A stretch of 64,000 nt of DNA from Paraphysomonas bandaiensis. Its lineage: Eukaryota; Chrysophyceae. Shown here piece after piece: positions 11,822 to 21,656 of the stretch. Under the pieces are notes generated by a model. That model did no database searches. It was not told where the DNA came from and saw only the letters and a program-made list of their open reading frames with translations. Each line of letters begins with the position of its first letter. Within the stretch, counting starts at the first letter, position 1. The position numbers and the translations under genes were made by a program. The stretch covers positions 1 through 64,000 of the forward strand of contig CBFFRP010000150.1 of assembly GCA_965644295.1 (NCBI GenBank), given 5' to 3'.

Positions 11822-14655
11822 ATGTCTGTTATTATACCACAAGTGAAAGAATATCAAACATTATTTTGGGTACCTATGTTATTCCAGACAGCATCATCAG
11901 CAGAATCTGTAGTTGATGAAATGCTTGATATGATCACAGCCTTTCATGATAACGATCAAACCCCATTAATGAGACCGAGTGTTGTAATGAAAGGTGCACA
12001 AACTACAAGACGTCAACAAATTTTAGGGGATATGCAAGATGCAGTAGCTGCAACAACTACTATTGATGTTGTTCCTAAATCTGAAAACACGAAATATGTT
12101 ATCCTTTCAGTTCTTAAAGTAATGATATTATATATGCTCCTGTATTATGTTGCTCATTTATATGTTATAGAGCCATTTCTTGTTCAGTCAATTACATGAC
12201 TACGAATTAGATGACGTTATTGATGCGATGCAAGAGTATTTTTGCTCTGAAGGTGATATAATTATACAAGAAGGCGATTCAGGCGATATGTTTTACGTTT
12301 TAGAAGAAGGTATGCTTACTGTAAACTTAGTGACTATGCCCCGGAGTTGACTTTACAACGTAGGGTCGTGTGAGATATACATTGGCGGTGAACTAATTGG
12401 AAGTATTCAAGAACACGCTTCTTTCGGCGACCTCGCGTTAATGTACAACTCCCCTCGCGCAGCGACCATTAAAGCCACAACTAATTGCTCGCTGTGGACT
12501 CTGGATCGGGTCTTTTTCCGCCAAGCTATGGTCACTTCGTCATCCAATCAAAATGTTCAGTTGTGTAAATTTCTTTCTCGTATATCGCTTTTTGAGAACC
12601 TCGGCTCACAGAGTTTGAATCAATTGGCACGATCTTTAATGAAGCAGTCTTACGAGGATGGACAGTATATTATTAGACAGGGAGAGATTGGTGAGCATTT
12701 CTTTGTGATCTGCAAGGGCACTGTTCGTTGCACAAGGACTGGGGACAATGGCGAAGAAAATGAACTTGTACAGCTGCATGAAGGGGACTTCTTTGGGGAG
12801 AGAGCATTGATCAAGAAGGAGCCTCGGGCAGCCAATGTAATTGCAAAAGGCGATGCAGAGTGTTACTACCTAGACCGGAATAACTTTAACCTAATGTTGG
12901 GTGGACTCATTGATCGCCTGAATCAGATCAATGAATTCCGTGTTTTGAGGGGTGCCTCTGTCTTAAATGGTCTTAGTGATAGACGACTAAAAGTTCTTCG
13001 CAAGTTGCTAAATAAGTACACCCTGATGCAAGGCCAAGTGCTACTGTGCGAAGGGTCGAATAGCGTTTATGTTATCCTTGAGGGGCAACTACAAAACGCA
13101 AAAGGAGATATATACAGCGTGGGTGATGTAACGGGCACAATAGATCCCGAAACAGACACTATAGAGAGCGAAGGAGATCTCACTACCGTCAGTGAGGAAG
13201 CTGTTGTGATGTCAATTCATAAGCAGACACTACTAGAACATCTTCAATCTCAGGCTCGAGATGCTGTAGATGGTGAGAAGGAAGACGACTCTGGACGGCG
13301 AAACTCCATGGATGTAAATAGTTTGAAGCGGGACTCAATTCTAATGCGAGGTGTGGCGTCTACTTCTGTGCTAAAGCCTCCCCAGAACAAGACGTTTATT
13401 AAGAGTACACTTGAAGACTTCAAAGTCTCCTGTCTTCTTGGCAAAGGCACATTCGGACACGTATACCTTGCTACCGAAAAGAATAGCAGTAAGCGAGTGG
13501 CTCTAAAGTGTTTAGATAAGGATGCACTAGTTAAGAGTGGTCAGCATCCATATGTGCGTAGAGAAGCCATCGCTTTACAGCACTTTTCGCATCCCTTTAT
13601 TGTGGAGTATTTTGGAGTACTTACAACTCCAGTTAAAGTCGTATTTCTGCTTGAATACATTCCTGGCCTAGAGCTGTGGACATATCTATACCAGTATAAG
13701 GGAATGCTGAAAGGCCCATATGGTGGAATCGATATGGTTTCTGTGTCAACATTTGCTGGCAGTATACTTCTGGCTCTCGAGCATATACACTCGCAAGGGT
13801 ACGCCTACAGGGACCTCAAGCCGGAAAACATTATAATAGGTAAATCATGTTTATTTTCCATTAGTTTACATGCACGCGTGGATATCTGTAATCTGTAGCA
13901 TACTATTGGCCCTCTTTTTCTGAGATTGTCGCTACTTTAGGTGTGGATGGCTTCATTAAAGTGGTTGACTTCGGTTTTGCCAAACCCGTTCCATTTATGA
14001 GTAAGAGTAATGAATTGCAGTACCGGACCTTCACGCTATGCGGGACTCCAGACTATATGGGTGCGTAAATATGTATTACCCCTGATTTCTATATTACATA
14101 GATAGAATTATATATATAGTTAGAATTTTGTCTTATGCTAATGATATGTGTGCAGCTCCAGAAGTAGTGTTGACACAAGGTCACGACAGTGCGGCCGATT
14201 TTTGGGCATATGGAGTGATAATATACGAACTCATGTGTGGACATACACCTTTCTCTGGGAAGAACCAGCAGAGAACGTTCGAAAAGATTGTTCATTCTCA
14301 GAAACATCTGAGGTTTCCACAGAAGTTTGACTCCCATGGGAAATCTCTAATTCGCCGTCTTTTGCACCCAAATGCTTCTCTGCGCATAGGCTGTCTGCAG
14401 AATGGTTTCAATGACGTTCGTGACCATGCCTTCTTTTTAACTCAAAATGTGAATTTCGATAAGCTGATGTCAAAGGAAGTTGATGTAGCATTCAGACCTA
14501 CTGCAGATGATGTGATGATCCAGAGCAGTAATAACAGCAACTACCCAGCATTTGATGTTACAGCTGAAATGATGATACCGCCTAGTGAGATGCACGAAAA
14601 CTTTTTCGACGGGCTAAGTAATACTCTGTACGCAGATGATGACGAGGATGAGTAG
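11822..14655 (+). CDS. cGMP-dependent-type protein kinase (PKG-like, AGC family)
   Basis: Predicted Ser/Thr kinase activated by cyclic nucleotide. Five exons are inferred: 11822-12118, 12171-12309, 12364-13839, 13941-14060 and 14156-14655, giving 843 residues. Cyclic-nucleotide site A has the phosphate-binding cassette FGDLALMYNSPRAA (about residue 166). Site B has FFGERALIKKEPRAA (about 287). A third, degenerate module follows (GQVLLCEGSNSVYVILEG) with no cassette. The kinase domain has GKGTFGHVY (about 504), VALK, YRDLKPEN, DFGFAK, CGTPDYMAPE and a short acidic C-terminal tail. The tandem sites fused to an AGC kinase are the PKG arrangement. Specificity for cGMP over cAMP cannot be read from sequence, because the cassette is generic; the nearby adenylyl cyclase leaves cAMP possible. 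Confidence 0.9.
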
Positions 14656-14961
14656 CTTTTGTGTATGTGATGCGACTATATATATTTTTTTGAATTACTG
14701 CGTTGTAGCATTCTATATATGTAAGGATATGCTTTAAAATTGGAGCCCGTAATAATGTGCATGTCGAAACGGTCTCCCCTTAATGTTATCCTTTTTGTCA
14801 ATCCCTCCCTTGACATTACTGTGCAGACAGCCAGAGTTGGCTTTTCTACGTAACGTATCAGGCAATAACACTTTATATATACGCTCTATCTCCGTATTCA
14901 TAACTTTCATCACAATATTTAAGTTTCCACCTTTATAGCAGATAGAAATTCAATGTATGTA
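14656..14961. other. Intergenic region 3' of PKG gene
   Basis: AT-rich, no gene recognised. The convergent gap between the PKG gene and the 40-residue-repeat gene continues to 15464 and includes the MITE. Confidence 0.4.
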
Positions 14962-15257
14962 GTAATGTTCAGGGTTGTAGTAGTAACTACTTGACGCAGG
15001 TTGTTGTCAAATATAACTGCAATTATCACTTGCTGTCGCTCTCAATTTCCATTATTTCAATTTAATTTTATTATTTAATACTAAACCATAAACTCTATCT
15101 GCCAATACAGCTATCTCAACTGTCATTTCATTCCAGAGCAGACGGTTCATGCGTAGAAGCATACTCGATTTTTACTGTAAAAGTTGGATTTTTTCTATAA
15201 AAAATACCATTTTTTAATTAATTGACCAATTAATTGATACGCAGCCCTGGTCATGTT
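14962..15257 (-). mobile_element. hAT-derived MITE (280 bp) with 8-bp target duplication
   Basis: The element spans 14970-15249, from CAGGGTTG to GCAGCCCTG. It is flanked by GTAATGTT (14962-14969) and GTCATGTT (15250-15257), an 8-bp duplication with one mismatch, as expected for hAT. Read on the minus strand it aligns end to end with the hAT remnant at 4-734, including the codons for the transposase C-terminus (LRMNRLLWNE), but lacks about 450 bp of the interior. This makes it a deletion derivative of the same family. Confidence 0.82.
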
Positions 15258-15464
15258 ATGTCTAGTATATGTATAAGTCATAATCATACTGATTTAAGTT
15301 CAGAGATACTGGGCAACTAATGTAGTCTTACATTCAACATGGAGTAGCACCAAGAAATTAACTACGACTTTTGGCCAATTCCATATCACCAGCTATAGTT
15401 AATACAAGTAGGTACATTGTTATATAATTAATACTATAGGCTTTATTTGCTCCATACAAATATA

Positions 15465-17582
15465 CTACTTCAGAACATTACACAACTCTACCATCTCCGG
15501 AATACTTTCCCATCCTTTATTTAACTCCGCTATTTTCTCTGCTGCAGCTTTCGACTTAGGCATTTGTACATCACTATCCACTGTGTTGACACATGGCTTT
15601 ATCTTATCCAGTAGAGCCCCGACAAGAATACATGACTCTTTGTGCTCCAATCTCATACCTTCTAGATTACGAAGCACGGTACTCACAGTGTCATCATCAT
15701 ATACCCCTTCGGAGGAACGAATCATGTCCGACAAGTGTAACACCGTCTTCCGTACTTCGTCGTGATCGCTCGACATATTAGATATTCCGTGCGATGCTGC
15801 TAACACATCATACGGATGAAAGACTCCTTGAAAGCCACTAAGATTCTCATTCACAGCCGCTAAGAAGTGGATAACATCTTCGTTATCACTACTCATAGAG
15901 CGGAGCCCTAGAAGACTTTGTGAAGCCTGGAGTGCATTCATAGACCCTTGCGGTGACCTTAAGCGTGTCGTAAGAGCCTTCAAAAGTACTTGCACCTCAG
16001 TGTCTTCACTCGACATGCCCTGCAAACCATTCAGCACAAGATACACTTCTTGTGGATGTAGCTTGCCACGGAGAAAGGGCAGCATACCAGTGATAGTCCT
16101 TAGTGCTTCTCGAACTTCGCCATCGCAACTTTTCATTCTCCGAAGCCCATTGACGGCAGCAGCAAAGCAATGCGGGGTTACAATGTCTTTCGTTTGTGGT
16201 GCCCCTGTATTCGCTTCTTGGGAACTCAAAGGTTCAAGGGCGACTTGAAGTTTTCTAGTAATAGTTGCTAGTGCAGATCGCACAGCAGTTTCATCAGAGC
16301 CAAAGCGACGGAGGCCGTAAAGAGCACCACATACACTGGAAAGGGCATTTTCTGCATGATACATGTGTGGTGATTGATCATTCATCTGAGAAGCAAGATA
16401 ATTAAGTAGCTTCGACATAGACTCGTCGACACTGCTCATCCGACGAAGACCAGAGAAGGCAGAACATACACTTTCTAAGTTTAGTGGTTGTGTACAAGAC
16501 AACACACAATTGGTCACTGTTTTAAAAAGGCGTCGCACTTCCACATGTCTGTTAGAAAAATTTCTGAAACCTATTAAAGCATTGCCGACAGCCTGACTAT
16601 CAAACGGCTCTCGACATGTACGGAACTTATCATTTAGAACTTGGAGTAAACTGGTGACTTCACGATGGTCACTACTCAGAGACTGCAGTCCATATAATGC
16701 ACTCGAAATGTGTTGTACATTCCTAACAGGAAGGGGAACTGTTTTTAAACGTTCGGTCAGGGCTGCAATGATATCTCTTACTTCTTTGTGTGAGCTGTTC
16801 ATACCTTTCAATCCATAAAGCGCATTGGACATTTCCCGCGAACCAAACATACCAGAGGATTGAGAAATTTTAACCGTCAACGCAGACAGAAGACTTCTGA
16901 CTTCCCATGACTCACTGCTCATCCCACGAAGTCCATAGAGAGCGCCGGCGATATGTTCTGGAAGCAGAATATCACGCGAGGCAGATATACGAGACGCAAG
17001 AAGTCGAATGAGCGATCGTACTTCTTTATGCTTACAGCTGCAGTTTTGAAGTCCATATAATGAAGTACCAATACTCTGATTGTTAAATGCCTCCACACTC
17101 GCATCAATTTTAGACGTGACAACCTCTATATATCTGCGTACATCTCTTCTATTTGAATTGAGCATCCTGAGAGCATAAAGACTATTACATGAATCAATAA
17201 TATTAAATACATCCTTTTGTTTTTCAAGTGCTGTTGTAATAATATTTAATTGATTCGAATGAATCATAATTTTATTTTTAGCACATTTATAAAGGATTGT
17301 AATAAAATTAGCTGTATTCATATGATCCATATATTGATCTAAGAATTGATTAATTTTATATGAATTCATTTTCTTTTCATAAAATAATTGATTTAAATTT
17401 TTATTTAATGATGCTTTAAATAAAATATTTTTATTATGTTGTATATATGATGATTGATAATATATTTGTTGTGTATATAAGATCTTATAAGAGTGGAATG
17501 GTAGTAGTGAGGTAGATGATAGAGAAGAACGTGTAGAGGGATGTAGAATCCATTTATTAGAGAATGAAAGAAATCTTAACAT
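15465..17582 (-). CDS. Protein of thirteen ~40-residue helical repeats, predicted mitochondrial
   Basis: Intronless, 705 residues; family not recognised. The first ~55 residues are rich in Ser, Arg, Leu and Tyr with no acidic residue (MLRFLSFSNKWILHPSTR), typical of a mitochondrial presequence. From about residue 140 to 670 come roughly thirteen tandem units, most exactly 40 residues long, with consensus ALYGLRxMSSDxxEVRxLL followed by xALTxKI and a variable linker. Two units carry short insertions. Each unit looks like a pair of helices, so the whole would form an alpha-solenoid. Organellar RNA-binding proteins (PPR 35, OPR 38) have this style of organisation, so RNA processing or translation in mitochondria is a reasonable guess, not a demonstrated role. 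The first 100 codons have very low GC at third positions. Confidence 0.75.
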   Translation of the reverse strand: MLRFLSFSNKWILHPSTRSSLSSTSLLPFHSYKILYTQQIYYQSSYIQHNKNILFKASLNKNLNQLFYEKKMNSYKINQFLDQYMDHMNTANFITILYKCAKNKIMIHSNQLNIITTALEKQKDVFNIIDSCNSLYALRMLNSNRRDVRRYIEVVTSKIDASVEAFNNQSIGTSLYGLQNCSCKHKEVRSLIRLLASRISASRDILLPEHIAGALYGLRGMSSESWEVRSLLSALTVKISQSSGMFGSREMSNALYGLKGMNSSHKEVRDIIAALTERLKTVPLPVRNVQHISSALYGLQSLSSDHREVTSLLQVLNDKFRTCREPFDSQAVGNALIGFRNFSNRHVEVRRLFKTVTNCVLSCTQPLNLESVCSAFSGLRRMSSVDESMSKLLNYLASQMNDQSPHMYHAENALSSVCGALYGLRRFGSDETAVRSALATITRKLQVALEPLSSQEANTGAPQTKDIVTPHCFAAAVNGLRRMKSCDGEVREALRTITGMLPFLRGKLHPQEVYLVLNGLQGMSSEDTEVQVLLKALTTRLRSPQGSMNALQASQSLLGLRSMSSDNEDVIHFLAAVNENLSGFQGVFHPYDVLAASHGISNMSSDHDEVRKTVLHLSDMIRSSEGVYDDDTVSTVLRNLEGMRLEHKESCILVGALLDKIKPCVNTVDSDVQMPKSKAAAEKIAELNKGWESIPEMVELCNVLK

Positions 17583-17726
17583 ATGTGTATGATGTATATA
17601 TGGATTAGGAGTGTGGTATGGTTTGAGTGAAAGATGAATGTATAGAGAGTGGTAGATATGTCACATACCTACCTATATATTGATCTTACTATGCCATGCT
17701 TACTATGTGTGGCTGCCGTGAAGTAG

Positions 17727-18397
17727 TATGTATGTATGTATGTATGTATGTATGTATGTATGTATGTATGTATGTATGTATGTATGTATGTATGTATGTA
17801 TGTATGTATGTATGTATGTATGTATGTATGTATGTATGTATGTATGTATGTATGTATGTATGTATGTATGTATGTATGTATGTATGTATGTATGTATGTA
17901 TGTATGTATGTATGTATGTATGTATGTATGTATGTATGTAGGTAGGTAGGTAGGTAGGTAGGTATGTATGTATGTATGTATGTATGTATGTATGTATGCA
18001 TGTATGTATGTAGGTAGGTAGGTATGTATGTATGTATGTATGTATGTATGTATGTATGTATGTATGTATGTATGTATGTATGTATGTATGTATGTAGGTA
18101 GGTATGTAGGTATGTATGTATGTATGTGTGTATGTATGTATGTATGTATGTATGTATGTATGTATGTATGTATGTATGTATGTATGTATGTATGTATGTA
18201 TGTATGTATGTATGTATGTATGTATGTATGTATGTATGTATGTATGTATGTATGTATGTATGTATGTATGTATGTATGTATGTATGTATGTATGTATGTA
18301 TGTATGTATGTATGCATGTATGTATGTATGTATGTATGTATGTATGTATGTATGTATGTATGTATGTATGTATGTATGTAGGTAGGTAGGTAGGTAT
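17727..18397. repeat. (TATG)n microsatellite with TAGG blocks, ~670 bp
   Basis: A long tetranucleotide array interrupted by blocks of GTAG repeats (about 17940-17964, 18011-18023, 18095-18111 and 18379-18396) and single variants (GCATG near 17999 and 18314; GTGTG near 18127). The recurring TATG-run then TAGG-run layout suggests larger-scale duplication within the array. Confidence 0.97.
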
Positions 18398-18401
18398 CAT
18401 G

Positions 18402-18413
18402 TACTGCTGTATA
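18402..18413 (+). promoter_or_regulatory. Recurrent intergenic word TACTGCTGTATA, copy 2
   Basis: Exact copy of the 12-mer seen at 11265, sitting five bases after the TATG array and about 170 bp before the cyclin start. Confidence 0.5.
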
Positions 18414-18582
18414 TATATTCCTAGTATGGTATGGAGGTGGTGGGTCTCTAGCATGATCAGTAAGAACATGTATCATATACAGCTAGTCCAATCCATTATC
18501 ATCACCCCTAATCACAACACCACACTCACATCCCTCCCAATTCATATCTTCACCCTCCTATCTCTACACTACCTTCTACACA

Positions 18583-19744
18583 ATGTCCTCCCCCTCTCCT
18601 CTCTCATTAGACTCTACAATACTATTAATGCGTAATATATTCAGTTCATGTCAACATCTTCGTCTTCCTATTGTAAGTATCTATATATATACATACAATA
18701 CAATAGAAATAACATTAATCATATATATTATCAATCAGACTACTGCTATTACTGCTATGAGTCTAATGCACAGGTTCCTCCAACATACATCTATTGACTT
18801 AACACGTAAAACAATTGAAGTAACTAATATTGCTGCTGTTATATTATTAAGTTCAAAGGTTTATATACTGTATATTTATTATTATATATAATATCTTGTA
18901 TTTGTTTTATAGGTTGATGAAAATATTAGAACTCTTAGAGAAGTTATAGCAGTTACAAGAAGGTTTCTAAAATATGCCGTTCATGATGCTGTCGAAGAGG
19001 ATAAAGTAAGTCGTCGTATGTATTATGAGTACTGTGCTATTTGAGAAGACCCAACCCGCTAATTCAGGACTGTGTGCTTTTCTAATACCGTCTTATATTT
19101 CAGATAGTAGGGGAGTTCAAAGCTAATGTTGTAGCACAAGAGCAAGTCATTCTGAGAGGAGTCAGCTTCCAAACATATGTAGATGTTCCACACAAGTATC
19201 TGTTAAATATTGCTAGGTATGTCACAATTTTCCATCAACCTGTATTTTTGAGGCCCTCCATATATTTTCTCCGTGGGATGTCTGCTTTTGTCATTCGTAG
19301 ATCTTACCTATGAGTTAGAATGTCACTTATATTGTGCCGTCGTAATGTTTTGTTCACCTCAGGTCACTTGGCCTCTCTTGTGGTCCGGTATATACATCAT
19401 ACGGTCTGATGAACGACTGCTTTCTATACCCACAGTGTATTTCGCTCCGTCCTGCGACCCTCTCCACTGCTTGCTTGTATACTGCAATAGAATGCGACAT
19501 CCGCCAATACAGTATTCCTACGAGCCGAGAGTTTTACATAGAAGCTACTTTCCCTACTATACATAAACTGGGTAAGAAGTGGTGGCTTATGTTTGTTGAA
19601 GATGAAGACGCATTTCTGAAAGCTGTGGAGTTTATAGTAGTAGATGTTCAGTCATCGAATATAAAAAGGCATGCCCCTGATAGTAGTAGTGGAAATAGAC
19701 AAAGTACTTCCAGTGCTTGTAATAATGTGATTAATAATACTTAA
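18583..19744 (+). CDS. Cyclin of the transcriptional type (cyclin K/L/T-like)
   Basis: Predicted regulatory partner of a transcription- or splicing-linked CDK. Five exons are inferred: 18583-18672, 18739-18858, 18913-19005, 19104-19216 and 19363-19744, all joining in frame, giving 265 residues. The first cyclin box includes LPTTAITAMSLMHRFL-like text formed across the exon 1/2 join (LPI then TTAITAMSLMHRFL), TIEVTNIAAVILLSSKVDE and LREVIAV, matching the family pattern of a helix followed by ASKxxE. The second box holds CISLRPATLSTACLYTA and the closing KKWWLMFVEDEDAFLKAV. The Ser-rich tail is short and lacks the RS region of cyclin L. The exact subtype is not settled. Confidence 0.85.
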
Positions 19745-20517
19745 ACCATAATATTTTTGCAAAGAAAAATTATACGTGAGACATTGTTTATAGATTGGCA
19801 TATAACTCTTATTTTAAAAGGAAATATTATTCAACCTAGTCAAATTGGTTGAATTACCTAGACACGCTATTTTGGTGGAATAACCTAGTCAAAGTACTAA
19901 ATGACTCAGCCTAGTAAACTTTGGTATTCAACCTAGTCGCTCTGATATCCATTGATTACACATTGTGACTGTCTAAGATACCATCTCACACCACACAATA
20001 TATCAGTGTCTTCCAGAGCACTCAAACATAACACTTAACACGTGTATGTCTATCGAGCCTATCTATAGATTACAAGTATATAGCAATGGGTCCCTGTGAG
20101 TGCTATGGGAAGGAGGGTCCATGAAGCTGTGGGTATAACTCACTCTATGATCTACAGGACATCTCGAGATCTTCATATTCTGTGAGTGATGGCTCATCTT
20201 CCTTCACTTCTCTACCAGATGACTTCAATGACTGCATTGGCTTTCAGGAGTGCATAAATCTCCATGTGTTTAGTCCAACGAAGAAAAAAAAGGCAGTTTT
20301 CAGGGAATTACGCCAATTTGACTAGGTCCAATAATAGTTCCCTTAAAGAACAGAGAATAGAGAGCACAGCAACAACAAAGAATAAGAAAAGTCTGCTACG
20401 TACTGGGATACTCACTCGAAAATGCACTTCACACATAGCAGAATCTATCACTTCAACCCAAAACTGAGATACTCATAACCCTTATTATTTCGTTTACATA
20501 AGGTGACAACATACACT
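19745..20517. other. Intergenic region 3' of cyclin gene
   Basis: No gene recognised. It contains a cluster of CCTAG words (19835-19938) and AT-rich unique DNA. Confidence 0.4.
19835..19938. repeat. Five spaced CCTAGTC/CCTAG words
   Basis: CCTAG occurs at 19835, 19857, 19884, 19910 and 19932, at intervals of 22, 27, 26 and 22 bp. Several lie within the longer shared context AACCTAGTCAAA. It resembles a decayed tandem repeat of about 24 bp. Confidence 0.6.
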
Positions 20518-20947
20518 AGGGCCTGGTAACCAATAAATTTCCGGGAACTGGTAACCCATTAGTAGTGAATGTCTGATTATTAATAACAATAGGCGTGTAA
20601 GATTCAGAACTAATGTTGTAGCAAATCAATTTAACAAACTAGTGCTTAACTCTGATATCCTACTATTTAGCGCAACGAAAGCTGTAAGCACCAAGGTGCA
20701 ATCACTTCCGCTCTCTGTCCTTAAGGTGAACAGCCCGGATGCTTGAGTATACAAGGTAGTAGGCAGCCAAATACCCCGGATGCTCTTGTTAAGCACACAA
20801 GCGCTTGGCTATGAGTGAGCAGAACAATATCAGCTGACTATATATGCGGCTCACGTTATTTTCCCGGAGAGATCTTTAGTGCTTTTCCCACAAAAGGTGA
20901 GAGTCCGACTTTGTTGAGGGGTAACCCATTACTGGCTACCAGGCCCT
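20518..20947 (+). mobile_element. Dispersed repeat, copy A, with 14-bp terminal inverted repeats
   Basis: Ends are AGGGCCTGGTAACC (20518-20531) and its inverse with one mismatch (20934-20947). The word GGTAACCCATTA also occurs near both ends in direct orientation. The interior shares many segments with 49420-50305 in the same order: ATCCTACTATTTARCGC, CACTTCCGCTCT, CTTAAGGTGAACA, GGCTATGAGTG, GCGGCTCACGTTA and GAGTCCGACTTTGTTGAGG. No coding frame is intact. This is a non-autonomous element of unknown superfamily; target duplication unclear. Confidence 0.6.
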
Positions 20948-21358
20948 CTGCCACATGTCAGACATAACATTATCTATTATGAGCAATATTATCTACTTAG
21001 TTATTGACGCTTCTATTAAAATTACACAATAATTATAATTGTGAGGAACTATTGCTAAATAATAAGACTTTGAATATATATAGAACTGGGCACCCACCAT
21101 TAATGGGCCATTGGTGGTGACCAGTGACCAGATACTGCTGCACACTGTAACTCAACTTAGACACAACTCAATTGGATACTTGATACTACGCGCCTGTCCA
21201 ATCGTCCTTTCCCAATACCCAATATACACTGCATTTATATCATTTGAGTTAAATTTTCTCTGCACAACTCCAAGTTAGTTCCACCTTAGTAGTACACACT
21301 ATTTAACACTGTAGACTCTTCAATTGCACAATATATATCAAGCAGTTGAACTCAACAA
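20948..21358. other. Intergenic DNA 5' of the copia insertion
   Basis: AT-rich, no gene recognised. Continuous with 26663-27122 before the retrotransposon inserted. Confidence 0.4.
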
Positions 21359-21363
21359 CTTCT

Positions 21364-21656
21364 TGTTGAGATCTGAAGATTCTATATACTTGCAATTGAG
21401 TGCAGTATTATGTGAGATGCAAGGATCGAAAGATATATATGTAATTAGTACATTATATTATGTAGTATGAAACTGAAGTAGAAGTGGATGACTATACAGG
21501 ATACGATCACTGAGTGTGTGGTTTGTACACTATAGTAGTAAATGAATGGTGTTGAACACATCGAACACAACTTAGGTTCTTTATCATGTAATGTTTATAA
21601 TTTCATCTTATCAGTTGAGAATAGTAAACCTTAGCAAATAATGTCAACTTCTGTTA
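21364..21656 (+). repeat. 5' LTR of copia element
   Basis: 293 bp, beginning TGTTGAG and ending CTTCTGTTA, so the termini are TG...TA rather than the usual TG...CA. The first ATG of the gag frame (21641) lies inside it. Confidence 0.95.

Larger units (their letters stand above)
17583..18582. promoter_or_regulatory. Divergent promoter region, repeat-protein gene / cyclin gene
   Basis: One kilobase dominated by a 670-bp TATG array (17727-18397). The word TACTGCTGTATA (18402) abuts the array on its right. Pyrimidine-rich leaders precede both start codons. No credible protein-coding frame; the Met-Tyr-Val-Cys frames are translations of the array. Confidence 0.55.

Noticed and set aside
17703-18476. 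Open frames of more than 250 codons rich in His-Thr-Tyr-Ile or Met-Tyr-Val-Cys
   Set aside because: These are translations of TATG/CATA tetranucleotide arrays, open in several frames on both strands because the unit contains no stop in those registers. The same applies at 10852-11392 and 60291-60778.
20800-20910. tRNA gene in dispersed repeat copy A
   Set aside because: A- and B-box-like words are present but too far apart (about 100 bp), and no cloverleaf with a paired acceptor stem was found by eye.
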